Below, in pieces: positions 46,769 through 57,536 of a DNA stretch of 64,000 nucleotides. Within the stretch, counting starts at the first letter, position 1. Each line of letters begins with the position of its first letter. The notes under the pieces were generated by a model, which ran no database searches, was not told where the DNA came from, and saw only the letters and a program-made list of their open reading frames with translations. Made by a program: the position numbers and the translations under genes. The stretch covers positions 180,392,927 to 180,456,926 of the forward strand of contig CM042691.1 in NCBI GenBank assembly GCA_023614405.1, given 5' to 3'. Source of the stretch: Avena insularis. Taxonomy: Eukaryota > Streptophyta > Magnoliopsida > Poales > Poaceae.

Positions 46769-49700
46769 TTATTCCTCTGGCGCAGGCGACTTGGAAGCAA
46801 CATCACCAGCAGCAGGAGAGTCACCTCCCTCAAAGTCGGCAGTGTTGATGGAATCGGAGGAGCTTTGGCCTTTGTATTTAACGGTTTTCATGGGCACAAA
46901 GACGTTAACGTCGACCAACTCGGCGACTCTGGTGTCATAACCCGCGAGAGACGCCAAGATAGATTCATGGTTTATCTTTTATCCTTCATCGTCTACGTCG
47001 GGGATACCGGAGGTTACCGTGTCGATGCCGGCATTCTCGTAGTGTGCCTTCACCATTGACAATGCCATCCTGGCGCCGGCCCGTGCACATGAAGATTTCC
47101 ATATTGAAATACGCTCGGGGGATCGACGCAGGATCTCTAAGAACTTCGCTACTGAGTCTGATGCCTTGATGTTAATCTGGAGGGATTTGGCATTCTCTTT
47201 GGTCTGCGCGATGGCAGTGTTGATGAAGTTTCCCGCAAGGACCATGCATTCCTTTGGCGGAGCAGGCGACCAGGTTAAACCCATAGGAGCTGCGAATTCC
47301 CGACAAAGGAGCGCATGAGTTCAAAAATTCAGAGTATCTAGACTACAGAAATCCAAGACGGAGAATAACTTACTAAAGATGCTAGCCTCAGCCTGCCAGA
47401 GAGTATCCGCCATGGAGTCCCGTTATTGTTGGAGGATCTTATACGCTTCATGATGGCGTTGATTTTGCTCATCGGCGGCTTTCTTTTGATCTTTTAATAT
47501 CTCGATTTCCTCCTTCAAGCGGTTCATCTCCTCGGTGGCGGAGTCCTGCATGGCTTTCATCGATTCTTCATGCTTTTTCAGCATCTCCTCTCTCTCCTTC
47601 TTAAGGATCTTGTTCTCGCTATCTAGCTGCTGAATGTGCTTGGATTGCTCGACAATATCCTTAGGCTTGGAAATGGTTTCTGCAAGTCGGAGAAACAAAA
47701 GTACACAGTGAGTACTCGGAGAATGTTGGCACAAGATCAAACCGGAGTACGGAAAAAGAAAGGAAAAACATACGCTTGCTCTTGATGATCTGTTCCTTCA
47801 AGAAGGAAGTTTTACCCTTTTCGGCTTCCAAGTCTACGCGCATCTTCTGGTACTTATCGTTGGCCAGGCCCCTCCGAGAATTCTCATTCTGTGGAAAAAA
47901 GAAAGTTAAACGTTCTTTGGTCTACTTGGAGCATCTAGCCGGAAAATTTCCACCTAGACGCTCGGGGGCTACAGCGAGAGTTTTTTAACTTAGAAATATG
48001 CTTAGTCTTTCTTTAAGCATCTAGTCGGAACTAATTCAGTTTTTGATTAGAAGCTTGGGGGATACAGTATAAAGTTTTTAACTCGGATGTATGCTTAGCT
48101 TCTCTTTAAACATCTAGTCGGAACTAATTCAGTTACAAGTAGAAGCTTGGGGGCTACAATATTGAAATTTATAAACACTTCGTATGCTACTCTTAAATCA
48201 CCTAGTCGGAATAATTCATCCCACCTATATGCTTGGGGGCTACAGTGGGAGGTTTTCTATCTTAGTCACTCTTAGAGCATTTAGACGCAAAGACCTATGG
48301 TTTTCTGTCTAAATCCTCGGGGGCTACAGTGGGATATTCATATGAAATGCAAAAAGGCAAATATAACTTACAAGTGCAATGATCTTGAGGTTGGTAGCAC
48401 TCTCAGCTAGCAACTTGCCGAAGGATACGCTATTTCCTTGCAAGATTTCTGCTTGCCGGAGAAGCTCCTCGAGACCGCACGTTGGAGATGTCGGTGCCGC
48501 ACCAGGAACCAGAGAAGTGCTACCCGGCGTAAGTACCGGATAAACTATCTTTGGAAACTCTATGGTTTTCTTGGGTGCGGGGGCACCGCCATCGGCAGAT
48601 GTACCACCTTCCACCACCGCCTTACCGCTATCCATGGCATCCTTGGCCGGAGCTTCAGCCATTTGGTGTGCGGCACTCTCCTGCGTCGCCTGTTCGCCGA
48701 CAACAACGAGCTCTGTAGAGGCACCTGAGTCCACTTCCATGGCGGAAGGGCCAGATGCTTCCTTATCTTGTGAGCTTGTCGGGGCGGACGAGGGCTAGAC
48801 GATGGGAGTGAAAGGGGCGATGGCGGGAGATATGTCGCGATGCAGCATATCCTTGATGGTTCTAGAAGCCCCCGAAGTTTTGGAGGTTTTCTTCAAGCTG
48901 GTCGTGGCTTTCTTCGTGAAACGTGTAAAATGCATAAGTATGGAAACAAGACAGACAAATGGACAATGTCGGAGAGAAAGAAGCTTACACAAGAGGGGGT
49001 GCTTTAGCAAAGGGGATCCCAGTAACCTTTCTTTTCTCCGCCTCTAGGGCAGCGGTAGTCTTCTTGGAGGCTCCACCCTCCGTCTTCTTCTTCTTGCCTC
49101 CATCGGCAGCGTCAGAGGTGGAGCTCTTCAGCTTTCGCGCCAACGGAGCATCATCGTCGGACACGATGGTGACTTCCTTCATCTTTGGATCATAGATTTG
49201 ATTAGACATGTTGTCCTCATCTATGTCGCTAAGCTGCTAAAGTGAAAGAACCTCCATGTTAGATGAGATGGTAATAGCTAGATGGAAGAACTAGAGTATA
49301 TGTCATACACGGAAAATAAACAGTTACCTTTGGGCACTTACTCTCTACGAACATGTCGTAGGTGATGGTGAAGCCACGCTTCTTGTCCTTCACCTTGACG
49401 ATGTCCTTGAGGCGGAGCTTGACAGAGTCGCTCGAGAAGTTGTCCTCGGAGATGCGGAGGCTATCCCTTCTATTGTTGGAATACTCGTGCATCAACTTCA
49501 AACGGTGCTGCAGAGGCTGGATCCTCCTGATGAACCAGCACATGGCTAAGTCCAATCCGGTCAAACCTGTCTCTACGAACCACTCTATCCGGCTTATAGC
49601 GCGGGAAGCATCGATGTAAGAGGGAAGGGAGGCCTGGGATCTCCATGTTGAGGCTTCGGCGGCTGCTCCATCGACAAAGTCCGGGTACGTGACTTCTCGA

Positions 49701-50386
49701 CCAGCTAGAGGGATATTTGGGCCGTAGAAGTACGTCCGCTGCCAATTCTTGCAGGATTCATGGCCGACGATGTCAGGGAAGTGGCAGCCAGGCCGGATCT
49801 TAAAACTAATGGTTCCATAATTCCTAAGCTCGTCCTTGCCGGTCCAGCTTCGCGCTTGATGGTAAAGAAGTATATGAAGAGATCTAGCCTAGGCTTGATT
49901 CCCAAGTAACCCGTCGAAGAGCGTCGCGTAATTGCTGAGCGCTAAGATGCTATTGGGGGAGAGTTTCTGTGGATGTACTCGGTAATGATTCAGGACATCA
50001 AGGAAAAAGTTGGAGATGGACAGGGAGACGATGCATACCATCTGTGCTTTGAGGTACACCTTTTCTACGGCTTGGGGAGAAGGTGTGACCTCGCCGGCCG
50101 GCGCTGCCCGCCAGGCGATCCCCTCCGTCGAGGGGAGGTAGCCCTTGTTGATCAGCTCTTTGATGTCGCGGTCCGTGATATCTGAACCGCGCCAATCGCC
50201 CTTGTGCGAGTCGTACTCCTCCTCTAGCAGCTCCAGTGCCGCTGGATTATGGTCGCCGCCGGTGGCCTCGACCACCGCAGACCTGGGGATGACCAAGCCC
50301 TCTAGGGGCACAACAATGGAGCTCACCGGCTTCGCCGCGGCTTCTCCCGACGCCGCCATCGAAGGGCAAGAGCTGCTGCTGGCCAT
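46769..50386 (-). pseudogene. Antisense extra gene of the Tat element (gypsy transposon domain, coiled coil)
   Basis: Starts MASSSSCPSMAASGEAAAKP at 50386. The first block (to about 49320) has the PF04195-type 'putative gypsy type transposon' pattern: DITDRDIKELINKGYLPS, then KLSPNSILALSNYATLFDGL, and, after frameshifts near 49905 and 49780, CKNWQRTYFYG. Smaller exon-like blocks follow: a Lys-rich stretch (GGKKKKTEGGASKK, 49209-48985), an Ala/Ser-rich block (48840-48360), a coiled coil (SENKILKKEREEMLKKHEES, 47740-47423) and a C-terminal block (47284-46769) ending SPAPEE. Gaps between blocks look like introns. Function is unknown. Such antisense genes are reported in grass Tat elements. Confidence 0.75.
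47931..48325 (+). repeat. Tandem array of PPT-like GGGGGCTACAG units
   Basis: Five copies of CT(T/C)GGGGG(C/A)TACA at 47961, 48054, 48145, 48232 and 48316, spaced 93, 91, 87 and 84 bp. Each is preceded by (A)CATCTAGTCGGAA-like text. It lies in a presumed intron of the antisense gene. The core resembles the element's own polypurine tract and LTR junction at 55166-55182. Confidence 0.82.
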
Positions 50387-50407
50387 TGGTTATGTTCGAC
50401 GGTGACT

Positions 50408-50412
50408 GGGAA
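50408..50412. repeat. Target site duplication of the 50413 solo LTR, left
   Basis: gggaa, repeated at 54599-54603. Confidence 0.9.
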
Positions 50413-53400
50413 TGTCACATCCCAAGATTTTCCAAATCTTGTAATATGAAAAATAAATAAACAAAATAATTTTTTGTTGAAAATCAGGGTGAAAAGAAAC
50501 TTTTGTTTCTAAAAGGAAACTTAAAATCCCATCTTGAACAAACTTTGGTAAAAGTTTGAATCCAACAAAAATCCAAATCAAGAGAAATGCATTCCTCAAT
50601 GAATGTATATGGAAATTTAAACCCTTGGAAAATAAATCCAAAACCCTAAACCCTATTGGACTAAAATCATTTCCAAGTTATCTCCAAATCCATGGATTTG
50701 ATCCATATAAAAATTTGTCAACAAACATTCACAAAAGATCAAGTAAGACAAATAGAAATAATATAAGACCATAGAAATTGGTTTCACTTAATTTGGAACC
50801 ATAAATAAAATCCTATGAATTTAATAAAATTGATTTCCCAAAGCTATTAAAGCCCTTATCTAAATCCATACCAAATGGTGAACAAATGATCCTAAAAGGA
50901 TTTAAAAGGATAAACAAATAATAAATAAGATTTCACAAATTGGAATCACCTAGTTTGGATCTCTAAATAAAAAGATATGGATTTTATAAGAAGAAGCAAG
51001 AAATATTAATTAAAGAATATTCAAAGATCAAACCAAATCTTGGCCAAATCTTTAAACAAGTGGAATGAATTATAACACAAATCCAAATAAAATATTGGAT
51101 AAAGAAATTTCCAAAATAAAATAAAATGACTTAAACCAAATCCTATGGGAATTAAAACAAATACCCAATCTTAAATGGTTAATAAATCATATTAAAATAC
51201 TTTCCAAATAATTCAAGATGAATTATTTGAACCAACTAATCAAATAAAAACCTACTGAAAAGAATTGGAAAGTTTGAAGAATTTTAAATGGTGTTTGAAA
51301 CATTATTAAATCCTATCTAATTAAAAACTAGAATCTATTTTTGAATAAATAAAAGACCCCCAAAAAGAATAAAATAAAATTCAGAAATTGACATCAGAAT
51401 ATAATACTAATCAGTATTTAAATCTACCCAAAACTTGGCAAAGGTTTGAAATCAAATTGAGGTTTGAATTGATTAAACCAAACCAAAACAGATTAAAGGA
51501 AAAGAGAAAAAGAAAAACAATCAGAAACAAAAAAATATATATAAAACCGACCCAACCCAATCTGGCAGCCCACTAAGGCCCAGCAACCCACCTATCCCCC
51601 TCGCCCCCGAAGCGTTTTTCTTACCTCGGAAAGAACCCATGCGATCACGATCGCCCCACCTCCACTCTCTTTCTTTGTGACGAACAGGCCCCACACCACG
51701 CCATGTCTTCAACCGCTGACCGGTCTTCCTCCTCTCCCTGTTTACCAATTGATTCGCGAGTTAAATTCGTGTCAATGCCGCTGTTAAACCACCCAGTAAA
51801 CATGCCCTACTAATCGCCCCTCTTCCCTCTCCATTTCCCCCCATTCATCCGCACACAACTGCCACCGGGCCGCTCATATCATGCTCGGGAACATCCACTG
51901 CTCCGGCGAGCATTCTCTTCAATTCCGGCCAGCCGCCGTTGCTCCTCGCCCCCTCGACCACACGGGCGCACTCCCCATCACCCGGTGAACCTCTCTGTAG
52001 CCCCCACTCACCCGCGCGCGCTCCACAACGTCGGCAACAACGACCACTGAGCATCGTCGCCTTCTGCTCCAACTCCGGCAACATCTCCTGGTGAGCCCAG
52101 ACCACCCCGGACCCTCTCGTTGATGCTCTCGCACGCTCCTCTCTCGCGTGCATCTAACACTGCTCTCCGTTTGCCTTAGCGCACCCAAAGAGGTTCGCTT
52201 CGACACACCAGCACGCCTGTCGCTGTAACGAACTCTGGCGAGTGATTAAAGACGACCCCGTGCGCCCCCTGCTCTCCTACGACCATGTTGAGCATCTATA
52301 TTACACGGCGAACACGGTAAGCACATCCTCCCCTCCCTAGCTTCCTGGAATAGCCAGAGCGCTGCCAGACTTTGGTCAACCACCTGTGAGCCGTTAGATC
52401 ATCATCAAGTGGCTTAGATAGAACAACTTATCGAAGAGGTATGAGAGCACCTGTGCCGTGCGATCAAGTTGGATCCTGCGGTCTGTGTCCGTCGATCCGC
52501 ATGAAACTTTTTTGACCAATAAGATCGCACCACGTGGCCTGGAGTTTGTTTATAAAACAGAAACTTATCTATTAGTTGTTCAATTTTGTAAATTCCATAA
52601 CTTTTGATCTACACGTCCAAATTTTGCAAACTTTATATCAATGGATTCAGAAAAACAAACCCTAGCCAACCATGCACTTTTTTTAGTAAAAAGCTTCTGG
52701 TAAAATGTTTGTTTTTGCAGAAACTTATGTAAGCTTGTTTAGGATATAAAATTTGTTCTAAAATGATTTTGAGGATAAAACCTTTGGCAAATGGTGTGTT
52801 TTGAACCTACTGACCTTAGGAATCACTTTGTGGATTCAAAAATGTATTTGGAGAAACAAAAGAATGAATCTTTGATTTAAACCATTTCTAGTCAAATAAA
52901 AATATGGCTTAATTGTTAAAAAAATGATTTTGGAGGAAAACCTTTGAGAAATGTTTTGTTTTAAATCCTCTGATCCTAAACACAAGGTTTTGTGGTTTGA
53001 AAACATATTTTGTGAACCCTATGGATTAATGCCTTATTAAAAACATTTCTACACCACATAAAATGATACCTTGTTTTAAAAATGGTTTATAAAGTGAAAC
53101 CTTTTGCAAATGACTTTGCCCCTTTTTAAAATGACCATTAGGTGTTTTCAAATGTTTAAAACCTATTAGAACCCACTTTTACAAATAAAACAATCTTCTG
53201 CATGCTTGCATGCATTGTTTTGTTTCTATAATTTTATGTGATGAAATTCTTGAATGGTAGATTGAAATATTGTTTGCTTGATTGAATTGTAGTGAATTGA
53301 AGTGTGTGAACATTGCAAAGATCAAGGAGTGAATTTATACGCTCTACTAAAAAGGCAAGTGATGCTTCATAGTTTTGTCCTATTATTTTCACTATGCATT

Positions 53401-54598
53401 AGTGATATTTCTAAATAAGACTTGCATGGAATTTTGCTAAGTATAAACCATGCTATGGGAAATCCTAGTAGATGAAACCTTAGTAGAAATTTCCTAAGTT
53501 AAGATCCCTACTACTATCATGCTTAGCTTAGCTATTAGAAAACAAGGGTGGAATATATATTCACACTATGGAAAAATTTCTAAGTCTGAGAACTTGTGTT
53601 TTGTTTAATAAAACAACTAAGTGAATGAATCACCTGGGTGGAATGGAAGGAATGGTTTGTGTTGAGTGGTTCACAAAGCCCATTTTTATGGTTTACCTTG
53701 TGTATCTCACTTGTGGATGGCCACCCAGGAACAAAGAGATTTGAGATGTCAAATGTTGAGAAGCTTCAAGTGCAGCCACTTGGCATTATGGGCTCTGCCT
53801 GGATCATATGGGTTGCTAGAACTTAGCCATTTGGATAGTTGGTGGTAGTGGGAATGATAGGATGGAGCGCGTCCATTTGGTCTAAGGGAAGGCTTCTGAA
53901 AGATCTTGTCTTGGGAAACCAAGTCTTGTGGGGAAAGTGCACCACCTCTACAGAGTGTAAAATCTAAGTACTTAGCCATGTCCCTGGTAAAGGACAATTT
54001 GAGCATCCAGACATGGAAGCTATCAAAAATCTCATCATCCAAATTTCAAAGTTAAAAACTTGTGGATTGAACAAGGGTTAAAGGATCTTCAATCTTTGAT
54101 TGGTAGATGCCTTGGGTGATTTTTGCCAAACAAAAACTTAGTGTTTTCAAATGATAAGGAAAATCTATTTTTAGCAAAGCAAGCCTAAGCTCCACTTACC
54201 CAAATGGATATAGATGATAGTTACCACTATACTACCATAGTATCACTTGCCAATACAATTCAAATGTATTGACCCTTGTGGCTGTAACTTGTTATGTTGC
54301 AGGTTTGTTTGATATTAGTGAAGTTATTGATTAGGATTACAAGTCTACAACCAACATGTCTACCTGTGGCACTTTGAAGATGAAGGACCCCATGCTTATA
54401 GATATTCTGCTGCAATGTAATGTAATAGCCAAATGAGCTATGTAAGATGTAATAAATTATGTTATTCCTGGTTATAAAGTTGTATTATGACCTTTGTTTC
54501 TTGATATTACATCTTAACTGTGGATGCTAGCTATTGATCCAGGGACTAGCATTGTAAACACAGGGATCTCTACCTTATTAAAGGTTGGGAACCTTACA
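50413..54598 (+). repeat. Solo LTR of 4.2 kb, relative of the G1 LTR
   Basis: TGTCACATCCC...ACCTTACA with gggaa on both sides and no internal domain, so LTR-LTR recombination is the likely history. Layout as in G1: AAACCCTAAACCCTA at 50640, an AT-rich 5' part, a GC-rich core at 51540-52340 with TCCTGGTGAGC (possible donor) at 52086-52096, and an intron-like part with several repeated AAAACCTTTTGCAAATG-like phrases (52700-53120). A hairpin and ttgcag block is at 54240-54325. It lies 27 bp upstream of the antisense gene's ATG. Confidence 0.93.
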
Positions 54599-54720
54599 GG
54601 GAAAGATTGGAAAGCTAGGGTTTTTTGCATGTTGCGCGGAGAGCTCGAGGAGGCGCTCGCTGGAGGAAGAAGACGATGTAGGAGAGAATGAGGTGAAAAA
54701 GTAAATTTTCCACCGCAGTT

Positions 54721-54730
54721 ACTATTTATG
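54721..54730 (-). promoter_or_regulatory. TATA box of the Tat antisense gene
   Basis: CATAAATAGT on the minus strand, about 130 bp before the antisense ATG once the solo LTR is subtracted, followed by a CT-rich leader. Confidence 0.55.
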
Positions 54731-55170
54731 GTCTCCGACATCAAGATTCATGCGGCTTGATCGAATGGTTGCCGCGTAGACGACGTGTGCGGAGACGTGC
54801 GTGAAAATTTTGGCACGTAACAACCGTCTCCGCCAATGATTCATATCGCTCGTGCGGGAAAAGTGGACATGATTGCGTTCTCTGCATGTGTGAGTTACGA
54901 GGCGTTGCTGACCTATGTCTATGTCGCCCTAGCTATCATAGGAAGATGAACCATCACATCGAAAGATTTCGGCATGGACGGATCCAGTGTGGCTATGGAA
55001 GAATACGATGGAAAATTCAGCAATTCTTCGACTTACAAATTGAAGACGGAGAAAACCTTGCAGGGTTCTTTGGGAGGACTACAAGATGTTGCTTGACGAT
55101 TTGCCGACATTCATCTAGACGGAGCATTCAACGTGAAGAGGCAAGACGGCGCAAGATCTCGGAGTTCTCC

Positions 55171-55179
55171 GGGGGCTAC
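55171..55179 (+). promoter_or_regulatory. Polypurine tract end of the Tat element
   Basis: GGGGGCTAC directly before the 3' LTR, preceded by TCGGAGTTCTCC. This is the usual Tat form. Confidence 0.75.
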
Positions 55180-55668
55180 TGTTGGGGATATGCTATATGG
55201 GTATCCTCATAGCATGTCTCTTATCCGGATAACCTGGGTGGCCCACTTAGATAGATCCAGAAGGGAGGCCCATACCGGATAAAGGAAAGCTATGGTGGAG
55301 TCACCAGCGTACCCGGAGCCTTGGAGTACAATACACGCTAGACTAGTAATAGACGGTGTAGGACTCTGTAACCTGTCCGGCTAAGACTTTTCCTTATAAC
55401 CCTAGGACCTGGCGACTATATAAGTCGGGCCTATGGGAGCCTTTAGGGCACAACTTCACATAACCTCGCACAGCGAACCTATCTCTGTAACTCGGAGTAT
55501 TGCCATTATAGTGATTTATAGCAGGAGTAGGATTCCGCCACCGTTGTGGGATCTGAACCTGGGTAAGTTGTGTTACCTTGTACCCGTCAACCGTCCGCCT
55601 TCCCCCACGTCTCTAAACACGCACTGTGAGGACCCCTCCATGGCGTACTCATCGGCAATACCACGACA
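55180..55668 (+). repeat. 3' LTR of the Tat element
   Basis: 489 bp, TG...CA. It matches 35341-35867 apart from a 38-bp deletion and about 26 substitutions. Confidence 0.95.
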
Positions 55669-55673
55669 CAATG

Positions 55674-55956
55674 GGCTAACACTAAAGATATATTGTATGA
55701 CAATAGTATCGACATGATTTAACCCCAAGGAACTAAAGGTCTAACCAAAATACCAAATTTTTACAATGCCATCTCATTGGAGAATGAGGGATGCGTGAAG
55801 ACGCAAAGACATGCACATACACACGGACCTGAAAGCGTCAGATCCGTAGATTATGTTAACCACTTGCAATCGCGTATATGGAACACCAGAAAGCCATAGG
55901 TGTTCAATACGCAAATTTTCTAAACTAGATTATTGTCTCTATTACAAGTGGGCGAC
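55674..55956 (+). pseudogene. C2 interior, last part, with polypurine tract
   Basis: Continues C2 after the Tat insertion. It parallels the C1 interior next to its 3' LTR (CCCCAAGGAACTAAAGGTCT, minus strand near 6205 in C1). CAAGTGGGCGAC at 55945-55956 is the polypurine tract, one change from the usual form. No open frame. Confidence 0.78.
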
Positions 55957-56270
55957 TGAAGGGAATATGCCCGAGAGGCAATAATAAATTGGTTATTATC
56001 GTATTCCTTATTTATGATAAATGTTTATTTTTGCATGCTATAATTGTATTAATATTGAAACGTTAATACATGTGTGTTTAATGAACAAAAAGAAAGTTCC
56101 TAGTTATGCTTCTCTTATAAACTAGCTCGTTGATTAACAAGATGATCAAAGGTTTCCTGATCATGGACATTGGATGTTGTTAATAATAAGGTCACAACAT
56201 TGTTGGAATGATGTGATGAACATTCATCCGAAGTATATCATTATGATCAAGGTCATTGTGTTTATATTGC

Positions 56271-57536
56271 TGAAAGGATCGTATTGGCACCTAGAGGGGG
56301 GTGAATAGGTGCTACTTCAAATTTTACTCTTTTTCAAATTAGGGTTTGACAAGAAATGTAAATTCTCTAGAATATGCAACTATGGTGAATTTACCTATAT
56401 GTCACACAAGCACAAACTAGCACAACACTAAGCAAGAACAAGTAAGTAAAGTGCGGTAAAGGATAAAAGTAACCAAGGGTGTGGACGCGGAGACACAAGG
56501 ATTTGTTTCCTGTAGTTCCTTCCTTTTGAGGGGAAGTACGTCTATGTTTGGAGAGGGGGTGGTTTCAAACCACCAACGCCACGAGAGGCCTCCCTTGTTC
56601 TCCGATGAACCTCACCCCAACGGGCTCGATTCACCTTCCACTATATCGGCAACCTTCGAGGTGGAAGCCGGCACCTTTACAACAAGTTCGGGGCACACAT
56701 CCACAACTGAATTGGAGGCTCCCAAATACAAGAAAGCTATCAAGACAAATCAAAGACACGCTTGTAAGAACCAAATCAAAGTTAGGGTTTCCAAAGAAAA
56801 TCTAGAGCTTGGGGGCCCTCAAGTGATTGAGGGGGGAATGAAGATCTCTCTTGGTGAAGATGTGAATCAAGGCCTCCTCCTTCGATTCTCCAAAGATCAA
56901 TGACTTTGGATGGTTGGATGAAGAGATCTTGTGGATTTGGTGGCTCTAATGGTGTTGGTGTTCTTGAGCAGCTCGAGCAGCTAGAGGAAGAAGATAAGGG
57001 TCCCTATTTATAGACAGCCCCCTCCACAAACCTTTTTCTGACCGCTGTAGAAAAGTCAGACCGGAGACTCTGGTCCGGAGACCCGAGACTCCGGTCTACA
57101 CCGGAGACTCCGGCCAATCTCCGGACCAGTCTCTGGACTGCCCTTCTGACTGACCCAGGCCAGTTCTTCACCAGCAACACCGGAGACTCCGGCCTACCAA
57201 CACCGGAGACTCCGGACTGACGAAAGTCCGGAGACTCTGGAGTAACCTCTAGTGTAGCCTCCATACCCCTAGTTAGAATGTCCCAACCAGGTTCTGGGAG
57301 GCACCACCGGAGCCAGAACCGGAAACTTCGGACCACACCGGAGACTCCGGTCTTGGCAGACCGGAGACTCCGGTCTGGAGTTCCCAGAACAGTGGAAAAT
57401 GTATGTGGTCTTTTCCCAAGAGTGTTTGTGATGTTTATCAATGATAATACCAACCTGTGGACAATAATACAATGTAAAATGATCTACTTGTTGTTAACGA
57501 ACACCAAAAGTGATTATGACAACAAATGCCCTTTCA
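56271..57536 (+). repeat. Solo LTR of 1.27 kb in the C2 3' LTR (TSD attgc)
   Basis: TGAAAGG...CCTTTCA edges with attgc at 56266-56270 and 57537-57541. The uninterrupted site is seen at 30436-30446. CTAGAGGGGGGTGAATAGG near the start and GCGGAGACACAAGGATTTG at 56487 are phrases I associate with plant Copia LTRs, so Copia is likely. CTATTTATAGACAG at 57004-57017 may be the promoter. An open frame at 56481-56903 lies upstream of that TATA and has no recognised domain. Confidence 0.85.
57061..57373. repeat. Cluster of CCGGAGACTCCGG palindromes
   Basis: Five exact copies of the 13-mer (57101, 57180, 57203, 57338, 57361) and at least four near copies, at irregular spacing, 50-370 bp downstream of the LTR TATA box. 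Each copy can pair with itself or with any other. Confidence 0.88.

Larger units (their letters stand above)
54599..55179 (+). other. Tat 3' untranslated region with the antisense promoter
   Basis: No frame of note on the plus strand. On the minus strand it carries CATAAATAGT (54721-54730) and a CT-rich leader (CATCGTCTTCTTCCTCC) leading toward the antisense ATG. The plus strand ends in a polypurine-like GGGGGCTAC. Confidence 0.65.
35341..55668 (+). mobile_element. Tat-lineage Gypsy retrotransposon with antisense gene
   Basis: Edges TGTTGGGGATATGC and ACCACGACA with caatg duplicated outside. The LTRs are 527 and 489 bp. The primer site is TTTGGCGCCCACCGTG, and the polypurine tract is followed by GGGGGCTAC. 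Coding order on the plus strand: a gag-like domain, an acidic/Pro/Arg linker, a second gag-like domain, protease, [RT missing], RNase H, integrase. An antisense gene on the minus strand lies between pol and the 3' LTR. This arrangement is known from Tat/Retand elements of grasses. Subtracting the two solo LTRs gives about 11.3 kb. About 26 LTR differences in 489 bp (about 5%). Confidence 0.95.

Noticed and set aside
47931..48325. CRISPR array
   Set aside because: The repeats are direct units of about 90 bp with diverged copies in a plant retrotransposon; there are no short identical repeats with unique spacers.
56481..56903. 140-codon frame as a host or transduced gene
   Set aside because: It lies inside the solo LTR upstream of its TATA box, shows no domain, and its DNA contains phrases typical of this type of LTR.
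56271..57536. DNA transposon with 7-bp inverted ends (TGAAAGG / CCTTTCA)
   Set aside because: TG...CA ends, a 5-bp target duplication, a TATA box and LTR-like phrases fit a solo LTR better. Short inverted ends are normal for LTRs.
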